DNA of 64,000 nt from Nocardioides luti (GTDB taxonomy: Bacteria > Actinomycetota > Actinomycetes > Propionibacteriales > Nocardioidaceae), in contig NZ_JACKXE010000001.1 in NCBI RefSeq assembly GCF_014212315.1, positions 2,418,001-2,482,000 on the forward strand, in the 5' to 3' direction. The position numbers and the translations under genes were made by a program. Positions 48,581 through 56,041 of this stretch are shown piece by piece. Numbering within the stretch: position 1 is the stretch's first letter; every line of letters begins with the position of its first letter. The notes below the pieces were generated by a model that saw only the letters and a list, made by a program, of their open reading frames with translations, was not told the origin of the DNA and did not search any database.

Positions 48581-50695
48581 ATGCTCGGCGTCAACCTCGC
48601 CCACCCGCGCCGCCTGCTCGTCGGCGGCCTCTCCGCAGTGCTCGTGATCGCCGGAGGTGCGACGTACCTCGGTGCTGTCGACAGCGCCGACGCGGCCACG
48701 CCCCCCTCCGGCACCATCGCCGCCAGCGGGAAGCACGCCGTCTCCTGGACCGGCGGCCCGTTCGTGGCGCCGAACGCCACCGGCACCGGCCTGGACGCGC
48801 CGGACTGCTCGGCGCCGGAGTCCTGCGACGACTTCCAGCTCAAGGTGAAGACGCCCGGCGGCTACGGCAAGAACCACCAGCTCACCGTCAGCGTGGCCTG
48901 GGAGAACACCGCGGCGGACTTCGACGTCTACCTGCTCGACAAGGACGGCAACTCGGTCGCGACCGCCGCCACCAGCGCCGACCCCGAGCTGATCATCACC
49001 GCCCCGAAGGCGGGCACCTACACGGTCCGCGTCGTGCCGTTCACCCCCGTGGGCGAGAGCTACACCGCCACCGCGAAGCTCACGAAGACGCCGGCCAACC
49101 CCGACCCGGGCACCGCGACGCCGCCGACGTTCAAGAACTACAAGCCGGGCAAGGACGTCAGCCCCGACGTGAACAACGCCGGCGAGCCGTCGATCGGCAA
49201 CAACTTCAAGACCGGCGCCACGCTCTACCAGGCCTACCTGTCGACCTTCCGCTTCGGCGTCAAGAACGGCAAGGGCGTCTGGAAGGACGTCTCGGCCAAC
49301 GCGCAGACCGGCTGCCCGCAGGGCAGCACCCAGAGCCTCGACCCGATCCTGTTCACCGACCACCAGACCGGGCGGACCTTCGAGTCGCAGCTCACCGGCC
49401 AGGACTCGCTGACCTGCTACACCGACGACGACGGTGCGTCCTGGCTCCCGAGCCAGGGCGGCGGCCTCAACAGCGGCGTCGACCACCAGAGCATCGGCGG
49501 CGGACCGTACGCCGACGGCGGCAGCAGCCTGCCGACCACGGACTACCCGAACACCGTCTACTACTGCAGCCAGGACATCGCGGCGGCGTTCTGCGCCTCG
49601 TCGATGGACGGCGGCACGACCTTCGGCGCCGGCATCCCGACGTACAACCTCACCCAGTGCGGCGGGCTGCACGGTCACGTGAAGGTCGCCCCGGACGGCA
49701 CGGCCTACCTCCCCAACAAGAGCTGTGGCGCCAATGCGGCCGTCTCGGTCTCGCGCGACAACGGCCAGACGTGGAACGTCTACGGCGTCCCGTCGAGCAC
49801 GCCCGGCGACTCCGACCCCTCGGTCGGGATCGGCAAGAAGGGCCGGGTCTTCCTCGGCTACGTCGGCGCGGACGGCAAGCCCGGTGTCGCGACCAGCACC
49901 AACCACGGCGAGAACTGGAAGTACGGCCAGAAGCTCGGCCAGGACCTCGGCGTCAAGACCGCCGTCTTCCCGACGATGGTGGCCGGTGACGACGACCGCG
50001 CGGCGCTCGCCTACCTCGGCACGACGACCGGTGGCGACTACCAGAACGCCGACACCTTCAAGGGCGTGTGGCACCTCTACGTCTCCACGACGTACGACGG
50101 CGGCCGCACGTGGGTGACCCGCGACGCGACCCCGAAGGACCCGGTCCAGCGCGGCTCGCTCTGCACCGGCGGCACCACCTGCGGCAACGACCGCAACCTG
50201 CTCGACTTCATCGACGTCACGACCGACAAGCACGGCCGCGTGCTCGTCGGGTACGCCGACGGGTGCATCGACGCCTGCGTGAACGACCCGAAGAAGAACA
50301 ACAACGACGCCTACGCCACCATCGCGCGGCAGAGCGGCGGCCGGACGCTGTTCGCGAAGTACGACCGCAAGCACGTCTCCGGTCACCGCAACGTCAAGCT
50401 CACCCGTCTGCAGGTCGTGAAGCGCAACGGCGACCTGGTCGCCCGGATCACGATCAAGAACACCGGCTCGAAGCCGATCCGCAAGGTGGGCGCGCGGGTC
50501 AAGGACAACGGCCACGTGGAGGGCCAGACCCACCGCTTCAACCTGCCCGTCGGCGCCTCCCGGACCGGCACGGTCCGCTGGCACCCCGGCCCGGCGCACC
50601 GGCACCTGGTGTCGGCCCGCGCGGACACCGCGAACCGGATCCGCGAGACCAACGAGCGGGACAACAAGCGCCACGTCTCGGTGTACCTCCCGTGA
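48581..50695 (+). CDS. Secreted sialidase-like propeller protein with PPC and CARDB-like domains
   Basis: A protein of about 704 residues. The signal/anchor segment (RRLLVGGLSAVLVIAGGATY) is followed by a pre-peptidase C-like beta domain (FDVYLLDKDGNSVATAATSA, near 95-165). A six-bladed propeller follows with Asp-box/BNR motifs TDDDGASW, SMDGGTTF, SRDNGQTW, STNHGENW and TYDGGRTW. A C-terminal CARDB-like domain (VARITIKNTGSKPIRKVGAR) closes the protein. The sialidase catalytic triad cannot be verified, so it may be a generic Asp-box exoprotein. A GTG 15 bases upstream is an alternative start. The stop overlaps the next lipoprotein gene (GTGA). Confidence 0.8.
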   Translation: MLGVNLAHPRRLLVGGLSAVLVIAGGATYLGAVDSADAATPPSGTIAASGKHAVSWTGGPFVAPNATGTGLDAPDCSAPESCDDFQLKVKTPGGYGKNHQLTVSVAWENTAADFDVYLLDKDGNSVATAATSADPELIITAPKAGTYTVRVVPFTPVGESYTATAKLTKTPANPDPGTATPPTFKNYKPGKDVSPDVNNAGEPSIGNNFKTGATLYQAYLSTFRFGVKNGKGVWKDVSANAQTGCPQGSTQSLDPILFTDHQTGRTFESQLTGQDSLTCYTDDDGASWLPSQGGGLNSGVDHQSIGGGPYADGGSSLPTTDYPNTVYYCSQDIAAAFCASSMDGGTTFGAGIPTYNLTQCGGLHGHVKVAPDGTAYLPNKSCGANAAVSVSRDNGQTWNVYGVPSSTPGDSDPSVGIGKKGRVFLGYVGADGKPGVATSTNHGENWKYGQKLGQDLGVKTAVFPTMVAGDDDRAALAYLGTTTGGDYQNADTFKGVWHLYVSTTYDGGRTWVTRDATPKDPVQRGSLCTGGTTCGNDRNLLDFIDVTTDKHGRVLVGYADGCIDACVNDPKKNNNDAYATIARQSGGRTLFAKYDRKHVSGHRNVKLTRLQVVKRNGDLVARITIKNTGSKPIRKVGARVKDNGHVEGQTHRFNLPVGASRTGTVRWHPGPAHRHLVSARADTANRIRETNERDNKRHVSVYLP

Positions 50696-51201
50696 GGCGC
50701 GCGTTCGTCACGGCCGCGTGCGCGGCCGTGCTCGCGACCGCGGGCCTGACCGCCTGCGGCTCCGACTCCGGCAAGGGCGAGGGGGACGGCGACTCGGCCG
50801 CCGAGCGCGCGGCGGAGGAGAAGAGCAACGAGGAGCTGGAGAAGGCGGCCGACCAGAACGTCTGCCTCGCCGACGCCGAGGCGCTCGACGCGCCGTACGC
50901 CGACGGCTTCCCCGAGGCCTTCGTCTTCCCGCCCGACACGACCGTCTACGACGTCGAGGACCGCGGCGAGACCGGCATCATCGTCACCGCGATCTCGGCG
51001 ACGCCGTTCCAGGACATCCTCGACTTCCTCAACAACGACGAGGTGGACGCGGGCTTCGCGATCACGTCGGGCGAGACCGAGGAGCACGACGCCGAGGCGA
51101 ACTGGAAGTCCGGGGACCAGACCGGCCGCTGGGCGATCCGCGAGTCCGCGACCTGCGACGGGGAGACGACGATCCAGGTGCTGGCCAGCGCGACGAACTG
51201 A
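50692..51201 (+). CDS. Small lipoprotein coupled to the propeller protein
   Basis: A 169-residue lipoprotein: basic start, hydrophobic core and lipobox LTAC (VTAACAAVLATAGLTACGS). An acidic coiled segment follows (ERAAEEKSNEELEKAADQN), then a compact domain with TVYDVEDRGETGIIVTAISA and WAIRESATCDGETTIQVLAS. Two cysteines in the domain (NVCLADAE and ATCDGE) could pair. The GTG start overlaps the propeller gene stop, implying joint production and perhaps a complex at the surface. No named family recognised. Confidence 0.75.
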   Translation: MRRAFVTAACAAVLATAGLTACGSDSGKGEGDGDSAAERAAEEKSNEELEKAADQNVCLADAEALDAPYADGFPEAFVFPPDTTVYDVEDRGETGIIVTAISATPFQDILDFLNNDEVDAGFAITSGETEEHDAEANWKSGDQTGRWAIRESATCDGETTIQVLASATN

Positions 51202-51339
51202 CCGCTAGTCCGGACCAGCGACGCCGGTCCATCACCCCGTCGGGTGAAATTCGCCCACTCGGCTGCCGGGTTGGGCTGCGTGGGTGACACTGGGCGGGCC
51301 CGTCCGACCGGCGGTGCCCACCGAGGACAGAGACGCGCC

Positions 51340-51684
51340 ATGCAGCTCGAGATCGCCGTACGACCCGAGGACGGCCGCCACGTCGTGGTCGCCACCGGCG
51401 AGGTCGATGTCGCGACCCGCAACCAGCTCAAGTCCGTCATCGACGAGCTCATCGTCCAGGGCCACGTCCACCTCGTCGTCGACCTGGACGAGACGACCTT
51501 CCTCGACTCGACCGGCCTCGGCGTGCTCATCGGTGCGCGTCGCAAGACGCACGCGTTCATGGGCTCCTTCGCGATCGTCTGCAACCGTCCGCAGCTGCTC
51601 AAGGTCTTCCGCATCACCGGCCTCGACAAGGTCTTCGAGATCCGCCAGACCCTCCCGGCCGTCGAGGCCGAGCCGGTCGTCTGA
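51340..51684 (+). CDS. STAS-domain anti-sigma factor antagonist
   Basis: A 114-residue STAS protein of the SpoIIAA/RsbV type. GHVHLVVDLDETTFLDSTGL carries the conserved phosphorylatable serine in DSTGLGVL. EVDVATRNQLKSVID and FRITGLDKVFEI are the flanking secondary structures. Such proteins release a sigma factor by binding its anti-sigma kinase when unphosphorylated. No RsbW-type kinase or sigma gene lies nearby, so partners are elsewhere. ATG 51340 starts exactly at the domain; the upstream open frame is not protein-like. It stands alone before the FMN oxidase gene. Confidence 0.9.
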   Translation: MQLEIAVRPEDGRHVVVATGEVDVATRNQLKSVIDELIVQGHVHLVVDLDETTFLDSTGLGVLIGARRKTHAFMGSFAIVCNRPQLLKVFRITGLDKVFEIRQTLPAVEAEPVV

Positions 51685-51728
51685 GACAGGCCTGTCCCGC
51701 ACGCTCCGGACGTAGCAGACTCCGGGGC

Positions 51729-53033
51729 GTGAGCGAGATGACGCAGACCGCCCGCCGGCTCCAGGCCGCCGCCGTGTCCATGGGACGCGAGGTGCAGGCC
51801 CGGATCTACCGCAACGGCGTGTTCGGCCACCGACCCGTCGTCCCGGTCGAGCCGGCCGAGCTCGAGATCGCGGCCCAGCGCCGGATGTCGCCGGAGGCGT
51901 GGTCGTACGTCGACGGCGGGGCCGGCCAGCAGCGCACCGTGCGGGCCAACCTCGAGGCCTTCGACCGGCACCGGATCGTGCCGCGGATGCTCATCGACGT
52001 GGAGCAGCGCGACCTCTCGGTCGAGCTCTTCGGACGCCGGCTGCCGGCGCCGCTGCTGTTCGCCCCGATCGGCGTCCTCGAGATGGCGCACCCGGAGGCG
52101 GAGCGCGCGGTCGCCGCGGCCGCGAAGGCGCTCGGCCTGCCGATGGTGATCTCGACCCAGGGCTCGCTCCCGATGGAGGAGACCGCCGCCGCCCTCGGCG
52201 ACTCGCCGCGGTGGTACCAGCTCTACTGGAGCCGCGACGACTCCGTCGTCGACTCCTTCATCGCCCGCGCCGAGGAGATCGGCAGCGAGGCGATCGTGGT
52301 CACCCTCGACACCCACGTCCTCGGCTGGCGCACCCACGACCTCGACCTGGCCTACCTGCCGTTCGCCCGCGCCGAGGGGATCGCGCAGTACACCAGCGAT
52401 GCGACCTTCCGCGGCCTCGCGGAGGCCCGGGCGGCGGCCCCGTCCGACGAGCCCACCCCGCGCCCGACGTACGCCGCGGTCAAGGCGCTGTTCTCGATGG
52501 CGCGGCACTACCCCGGCGGGCTGCTCGACAACCTGAAGTCGCCGGTGCCGCGGGCCGCGGTCGAGACCTTCCTCGAGGTGTTCTCGCGCTCCACCCTGAC
52601 CTGGAACGACCTCGACTACCTCCGGGCCCGGACGAAGCTTCCGATCCTGCTCAAGGGGATCCAGGACCCCCGCGACGCGGCCCTTGCCCTCGAGCACGGC
52701 GTCGACGGGATCATCGTCTCGAACCACGGCGGCCGCCAGGTCGACGGCGCCATCGGCTCCCTCGACGCCCTGCCCGGCATCGTGGCCGAGGTCGACGGCC
52801 GGGTCCCGGTGCTCTTCGACAGCGGCATCCGCAGCGGCGCCGACGCCTTCAAGGCGATCGCCCTCGGCGCAAGCGCGGTCCTCGTGGGGCGGCCCTGGGT
52901 GTACGGCCTGGCGCTCGCCGGCGCCGAGGGCGCGCAGGCGGTCATGGAGCACATCTGGGCCGAGCTCGACCTGACGATGGCGCTCGTCGGGGCGACGTCG
53001 CTCGACGAGGTCACGCGCGACCTGCTCGTCTGA
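51729..53033 (+). CDS. FMN-dependent alpha-hydroxy-acid oxidase (lactate monooxygenase-like)
   Basis: A 434-residue flavoprotein of the glycolate oxidase/lactate 2-monooxygenase family. SPEAWSYVDGGAGQQRTVRA is the N-terminal substrate region. APIGVLEMAHPEAERAVAAA and MVISTQGSLPMEE line the flavin. The active-site base and arginine are in IVSNHGGRQVDGAIGSLDAL, and DSGIRSGADAFKAIALGA binds FMN phosphate. Length and the insert around 215-275 fit lactate 2-monooxygenase, which converts L-lactate to acetate, CO2 and water; other hydroxyacids are possible. Start GTG 51729 or ATG 51738. It is followed by the second composite repeat element. Confidence 0.87.
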   Translation: MSEMTQTARRLQAAAVSMGREVQARIYRNGVFGHRPVVPVEPAELEIAAQRRMSPEAWSYVDGGAGQQRTVRANLEAFDRHRIVPRMLIDVEQRDLSVELFGRRLPAPLLFAPIGVLEMAHPEAERAVAAAAKALGLPMVISTQGSLPMEETAAALGDSPRWYQLYWSRDDSVVDSFIARAEEIGSEAIVVTLDTHVLGWRTHDLDLAYLPFARAEGIAQYTSDATFRGLAEARAAAPSDEPTPRPTYAAVKALFSMARHYPGGLLDNLKSPVPRAAVETFLEVFSRSTLTWNDLDYLRARTKLPILLKGIQDPRDAALALEHGVDGIIVSNHGGRQVDGAIGSLDALPGIVAEVDGRVPVLFDSGIRSGADAFKAIALGASAVLVGRPWVYGLALAGAEGAQAVMEHIWAELDLTMALVGATSLDEVTRDLLV

Positions 53034-53138
53034 GAGTCGCACCGGCGGTTGCCGGAATGATCCGGCCGGGGGAGCCGGCCAGTGGCCGGGGAGGCCAGCG
53101 TGGCGTGGTCGGCCGTGCTCGCGGGGTGGGCGCGGTGC

Positions 53139-53251
53139 GCCCACCCACCGCGGGCGCTTGCTCCCGGGACCGCCCGCAGTGTCAGGTGCGGTCAAGGAGT
53201 CCGTTGAAGGGCGGGCGGTGGGTCGCCTTTACGCGCCCGCAGTGGGTGGGC
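53139..53251 (-). repeat. Hairpin unit B1 of the composite repeat
   Basis: Outer stem GCCCACCCACCGCGGGCGC (53139-53157) pairs with GCGCCCGCAGTGGGTGGGC (53233-53251) over 19 positions with one exception, which is a G-U wobble if the minus strand is transcribed. Inner stem ACCGCCCGC (53169-53177) pairs with GCGGGCGGT (53211-53219). Confidence 0.75.
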
Positions 53252-53406
53252 TCCCCGCGCCCCCCCGGCCAGCCACGCGCCCGTGCCGGAGGGTGCGGGT
53301 GGGTGGGTGAAGAAGAGCCAGGGGTCGGAGTGACCGCAGAGGAATGACTCCTCCCTTCACATCCGTGTTCGACCACGGACGCGATCCACGCGCCGGGGGT
53401 GGCGGG

Positions 53407-53528
53407 GCGAGGGGTGCCCGGGGAGCGTGAGAGCTAGCCCTCCCACACCGCCCGCCCCGCAGGAAGACATTCAGTGCAGCGGGGTGCGGGCGGTTCCTGG
53501 GCGACGCAAGCGACCGGGCACCCCTCGC
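53407..53528 (+). repeat. Hairpin unit B2 of the composite repeat
   Basis: Outer stem GCGAGGGGTGCCCGG (53407-53421) pairs perfectly with CCGGGCACCCCTCGC (53514-53528). Inner stem ACCGCCCGC (53447-53455) pairs with GCGGGCGGT (53486-53494). The outer arms share no sequence with those of A2 although the core does. Confidence 0.75.
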
Positions 53529-53641
53529 AGCGCCTCACCCGGCACCGAGGGGCAGCCGGCCACGGGAAGCCCAGCCCGCGGCGCAGCCGCAGCGCCGCGC
53601 GCGGCCATCCCCGAGGCAAGGGCCGCACGCGGCGGGCGGGG

Positions 53642-55942
53642 TCAGTGGCGGATCAGGCCGCGGAAGGAGGGGCTGGCCCAGCCGTCGCCGGAGTGGGCCG
53701 GGACGGCGGGGAGGTTGCGGCCGCCGTACACGTGCTTCGTGGCGGTGCCGTAGCGCAGCCACGTCTGGGCGGGGCCCTGGCCGCGGCCGGGGACGGTCCA
53801 GTCGCAGACTCCGTTCGGGAAGACCTGCTGCAGCGTCGCCCACTCGTCGTCGGTGAACGCGACGTCGAGGGGGGCGTAGTCCGCCTTGTCGAGCGGGCGG
53901 AGGTTGCAGGCGACGTTGTCGTTGGCCTTCGGGCCGCCGGCGACCTGGCGGGGCGTGCTGAAGCGGGTCTGGATCGTCTCGGCGTCGGACTGCTGGCAGA
54001 CCGGCTCGCCGTCGGGTCCGGGGACGCTCTCGATGCCGGGGGCCTCGGTGCAGCGGTCGGTGACGTCCGCGGGCTTGTCCTGCACGATCTTCTTCGTCAG
54101 CGGCGCCGAGCCGTGGTCCTTCTCGACCGCCGTCAGCCAGCGGTCCATCGCCACGAACGCCTCGTTGGCCCAGTTGGGGTCGCCGATCAGCGGGGCGGGG
54201 CCGAACCACATCACCCGGTTGTCGGTGTGGCCCTGGTCGGCCATCAGCCGCTCCTCGGTCCAGAACGCGTGGCTGTAGTCGTGCGCGGCGCCCGGGTCGG
54301 GGCCACCGTGGTTGATGATCGCGACCTGGTCGAGGTGGTTGTCCTCGTTGATGAGGCCGGTCCGGTAGGCCCGGGCGATCGCGGCGGGGTCGCCGTCGAT
54401 GCGCTCGTCGCGGAAGTCGTTGTCGACGTTGAGCCCGCCGACCTTGACGTTCAGGTCGACGAACTGCGACGGGGTGATCAGGCCCTGCTCGAGGGCGCCG
54501 AGGCCGTACTGCACGCCGGTGTTGGCGAACGGCACGCCCGCGAAGCCGTGGCCGGCGGCCTTCTCCTGCGGGGTCCAGACGCTCTTCGGGCGCGGGCCGA
54601 GCTGGTTGCCCATGATGTCGAGGGCCGAGCAGCGGACGCCGCCGGGGTTGATGTCGGAGTCGTAGCGGGTGCTGCGGTCACCGGCGACGGGCGCCTTCGT
54701 GCCGGGGCAGTCGGTCTCCGGGTTCAGCGCCGCCTTGTAGAGCCCCTCGTCCGCGACGACCGCGTTGACGTGCGAGGCGTGGCCCTCGACGAGTGCCATC
54801 TGCTCGGGGTTCCACACGACACCGGGCGCCCAGCGCGACGGGTCCTCGAAGTAGAGTCGCAGCAGGTGGTAGTCGGCAAACTGCGCGCCGGCGGTCAGGG
54901 TGTCGGGGTAGGAGCAGGTGGTGACCAGGCCCTGGTAGATGCCGGGGTAGGCGTTCGCCACGGTGTGCTGGGCGATCGAGCCGCCGGAGCAGCCGGTGCC
55001 GATGGTGTAGCGCAGGGTGCCGTACTTCTCGACCAGCCGCTCCTTGGCCATCACCAGCGACTCGGCCTCCATGGCCACGCTGCAGTTGTGGCCGGTGTTG
55101 GCGAGCGCCGTCGACACGACCGCGAAGCCGCTGCCGAGCGCCGTGACGTAGCTCGGGGTGACGCCGGGGACCGACTCGAGCGTGCCGGAGTAGTCCTGCA
55201 GGGGCGGGTTGCCGGGGGCGTACGACGCCCCGCAGTTGCCGCCGTGCGTGATCAGCAGCTTGTGGTTCCACTGGCGCTGCGGGGCCCAGGGGCGCCAGGC
55301 CTTCCCGGGCCGGAAGAGCTGGAGGATCGTGTAGCGGTCGCGGTCCTGGTAGCCGCTCTCCTTGCGGACCACGAACGGCACCTCGACGCCCTGGTCGGTG
55401 GTCGTGGTGGCGACGTCCGACGGCGGGTTCTTGCGGTCGTAGGGCTGCAGGTCCGGCTGCGAGGGGTCGGTGGACTTGTAGAGGAAGGAGTACGTCGCGC
55501 GCTCGTTGCACGCGGCGTCCTTGGCGGTCTCCTGGCACTGGTAGTGCTCGGACTGCGGGCCGGTGAAGATCGGGCCGCCGTTGGGGTGGTTGGTGATGAC
55601 GGTGCGGCCGGCGTATCCGGGCGCGGTCGCCCGCACCACGTTGCGACCCAGGCGCAGGCCCTTGACCAGCCCGAGGAAGCGGCCGTCCTGGCGCACCTTG
55701 AAGCGGTGGGTCACGTCGCGGTCGCCGACGGTGACCTCGACGCTGCGGGCGCGCACGCCGCGCGGCAGCCGGACCGCGACGAGCGCGTCGCCGCTGCTGA
55801 CCAGGTCGGCCCGGTTGGAGAGCACCTCGATCGTGAGCCGCTTGGCGGGCGCCGCCTCGACGGGCAGCAGCGGCGCGGCCAGCAGGGCCGCGAGCAGGGC
55901 GATGACGAGGGCGAGCGGGGCGAGTCCGGGTCGTGTGCGCAC
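53642..55942 (-). CDS. Secreted DUF6351-like alpha/beta-hydrolase-type protein
   Basis: A protein of about 766 residues with a signal peptide (GLAPLALVIALLAALLAAPL, cleavage near VEAAPA). An N-terminal beta domain (RLTIEVLSNRADLVSSGDAL) is followed by a large catalytic-looking region. NHKLLITHGGNCGASYAPG resembles an oxyanion/strand segment, and TIGTGCSGGSIAQHTVANA has the GxSxG-like nucleophile elbow GCSGG. Many cysteine pairs suggest a secreted, disulfide-bonded enzyme. I recall this pattern as DUF6351, of unproven function. GTG 55942 is preferred because it leaves a normal promoter gap before the divergent fusion gene; the frame is open to 55993. Confidence 0.72.
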   Translation of the reverse strand: MRTRPGLAPLALVIALLAALLAAPLLPVEAAPAKRLTIEVLSNRADLVSSGDALVAVRLPRGVRARSVEVTVGDRDVTHRFKVRQDGRFLGLVKGLRLGRNVVRATAPGYAGRTVITNHPNGGPIFTGPQSEHYQCQETAKDAACNERATYSFLYKSTDPSQPDLQPYDRKNPPSDVATTTTDQGVEVPFVVRKESGYQDRDRYTILQLFRPGKAWRPWAPQRQWNHKLLITHGGNCGASYAPGNPPLQDYSGTLESVPGVTPSYVTALGSGFAVVSTALANTGHNCSVAMEAESLVMAKERLVEKYGTLRYTIGTGCSGGSIAQHTVANAYPGIYQGLVTTCSYPDTLTAGAQFADYHLLRLYFEDPSRWAPGVVWNPEQMALVEGHASHVNAVVADEGLYKAALNPETDCPGTKAPVAGDRSTRYDSDINPGGVRCSALDIMGNQLGPRPKSVWTPQEKAAGHGFAGVPFANTGVQYGLGALEQGLITPSQFVDLNVKVGGLNVDNDFRDERIDGDPAAIARAYRTGLINEDNHLDQVAIINHGGPDPGAAHDYSHAFWTEERLMADQGHTDNRVMWFGPAPLIGDPNWANEAFVAMDRWLTAVEKDHGSAPLTKKIVQDKPADVTDRCTEAPGIESVPGPDGEPVCQQSDAETIQTRFSTPRQVAGGPKANDNVACNLRPLDKADYAPLDVAFTDDEWATLQQVFPNGVCDWTVPGRGQGPAQTWLRYGTATKHVYGGRNLPAVPAHSGDGWASPSFRGLIRH

Positions 55943-56041
55943 GACAGGACAACGAGCGCAGGTGGCGGGCGTCACGCGGGCAGGTCCACCCACCGGGGCG
56001 CGGGCGAGCGCGGACCACCGCGGCTAGGGCAGGCTGCACCC

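Larger units (their letters stand above)
53139..53610. repeat. Composite structured repeat element, copy B
   Basis: The gene-free stretch 53034-53641 carries the modules of 18485-18969 in reverse order and orientation. Unit B1 is at 53139-53251. The central palindrome TCCGTG-TTCGAC-CACGGA, preceded by CTTCACA, is at 53355-53379. Unit B2 is at 53407-53528, and CACCGAGGGGCAGCCGGCC (from 53543) is the complement of the outer module of copy A. Sequence between modules is also alignable (for example GTGCGGGTGGGTGGG near 53296). The two copies flank 34 kb as an inverted pair. 53034-53138 shows nothing I can assign. Confidence 0.8.

Noticed and set aside
46388-50674. Very long (over 1400 codons) open frame on the minus strand
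   Set aside because: It runs antisense through the propeller and binding-protein genes; only its last 220 codons (46388-47050) look like protein. Long spurious frames are expected at this GC content.
53474-56041. Upstream extension of the DUF429-RelA/SpoT frame as part of the protein
   Set aside because: The extension is antisense to the DUF6351-like gene; MHFVGVDLAWG at 56042 is the natural DUF429 start.
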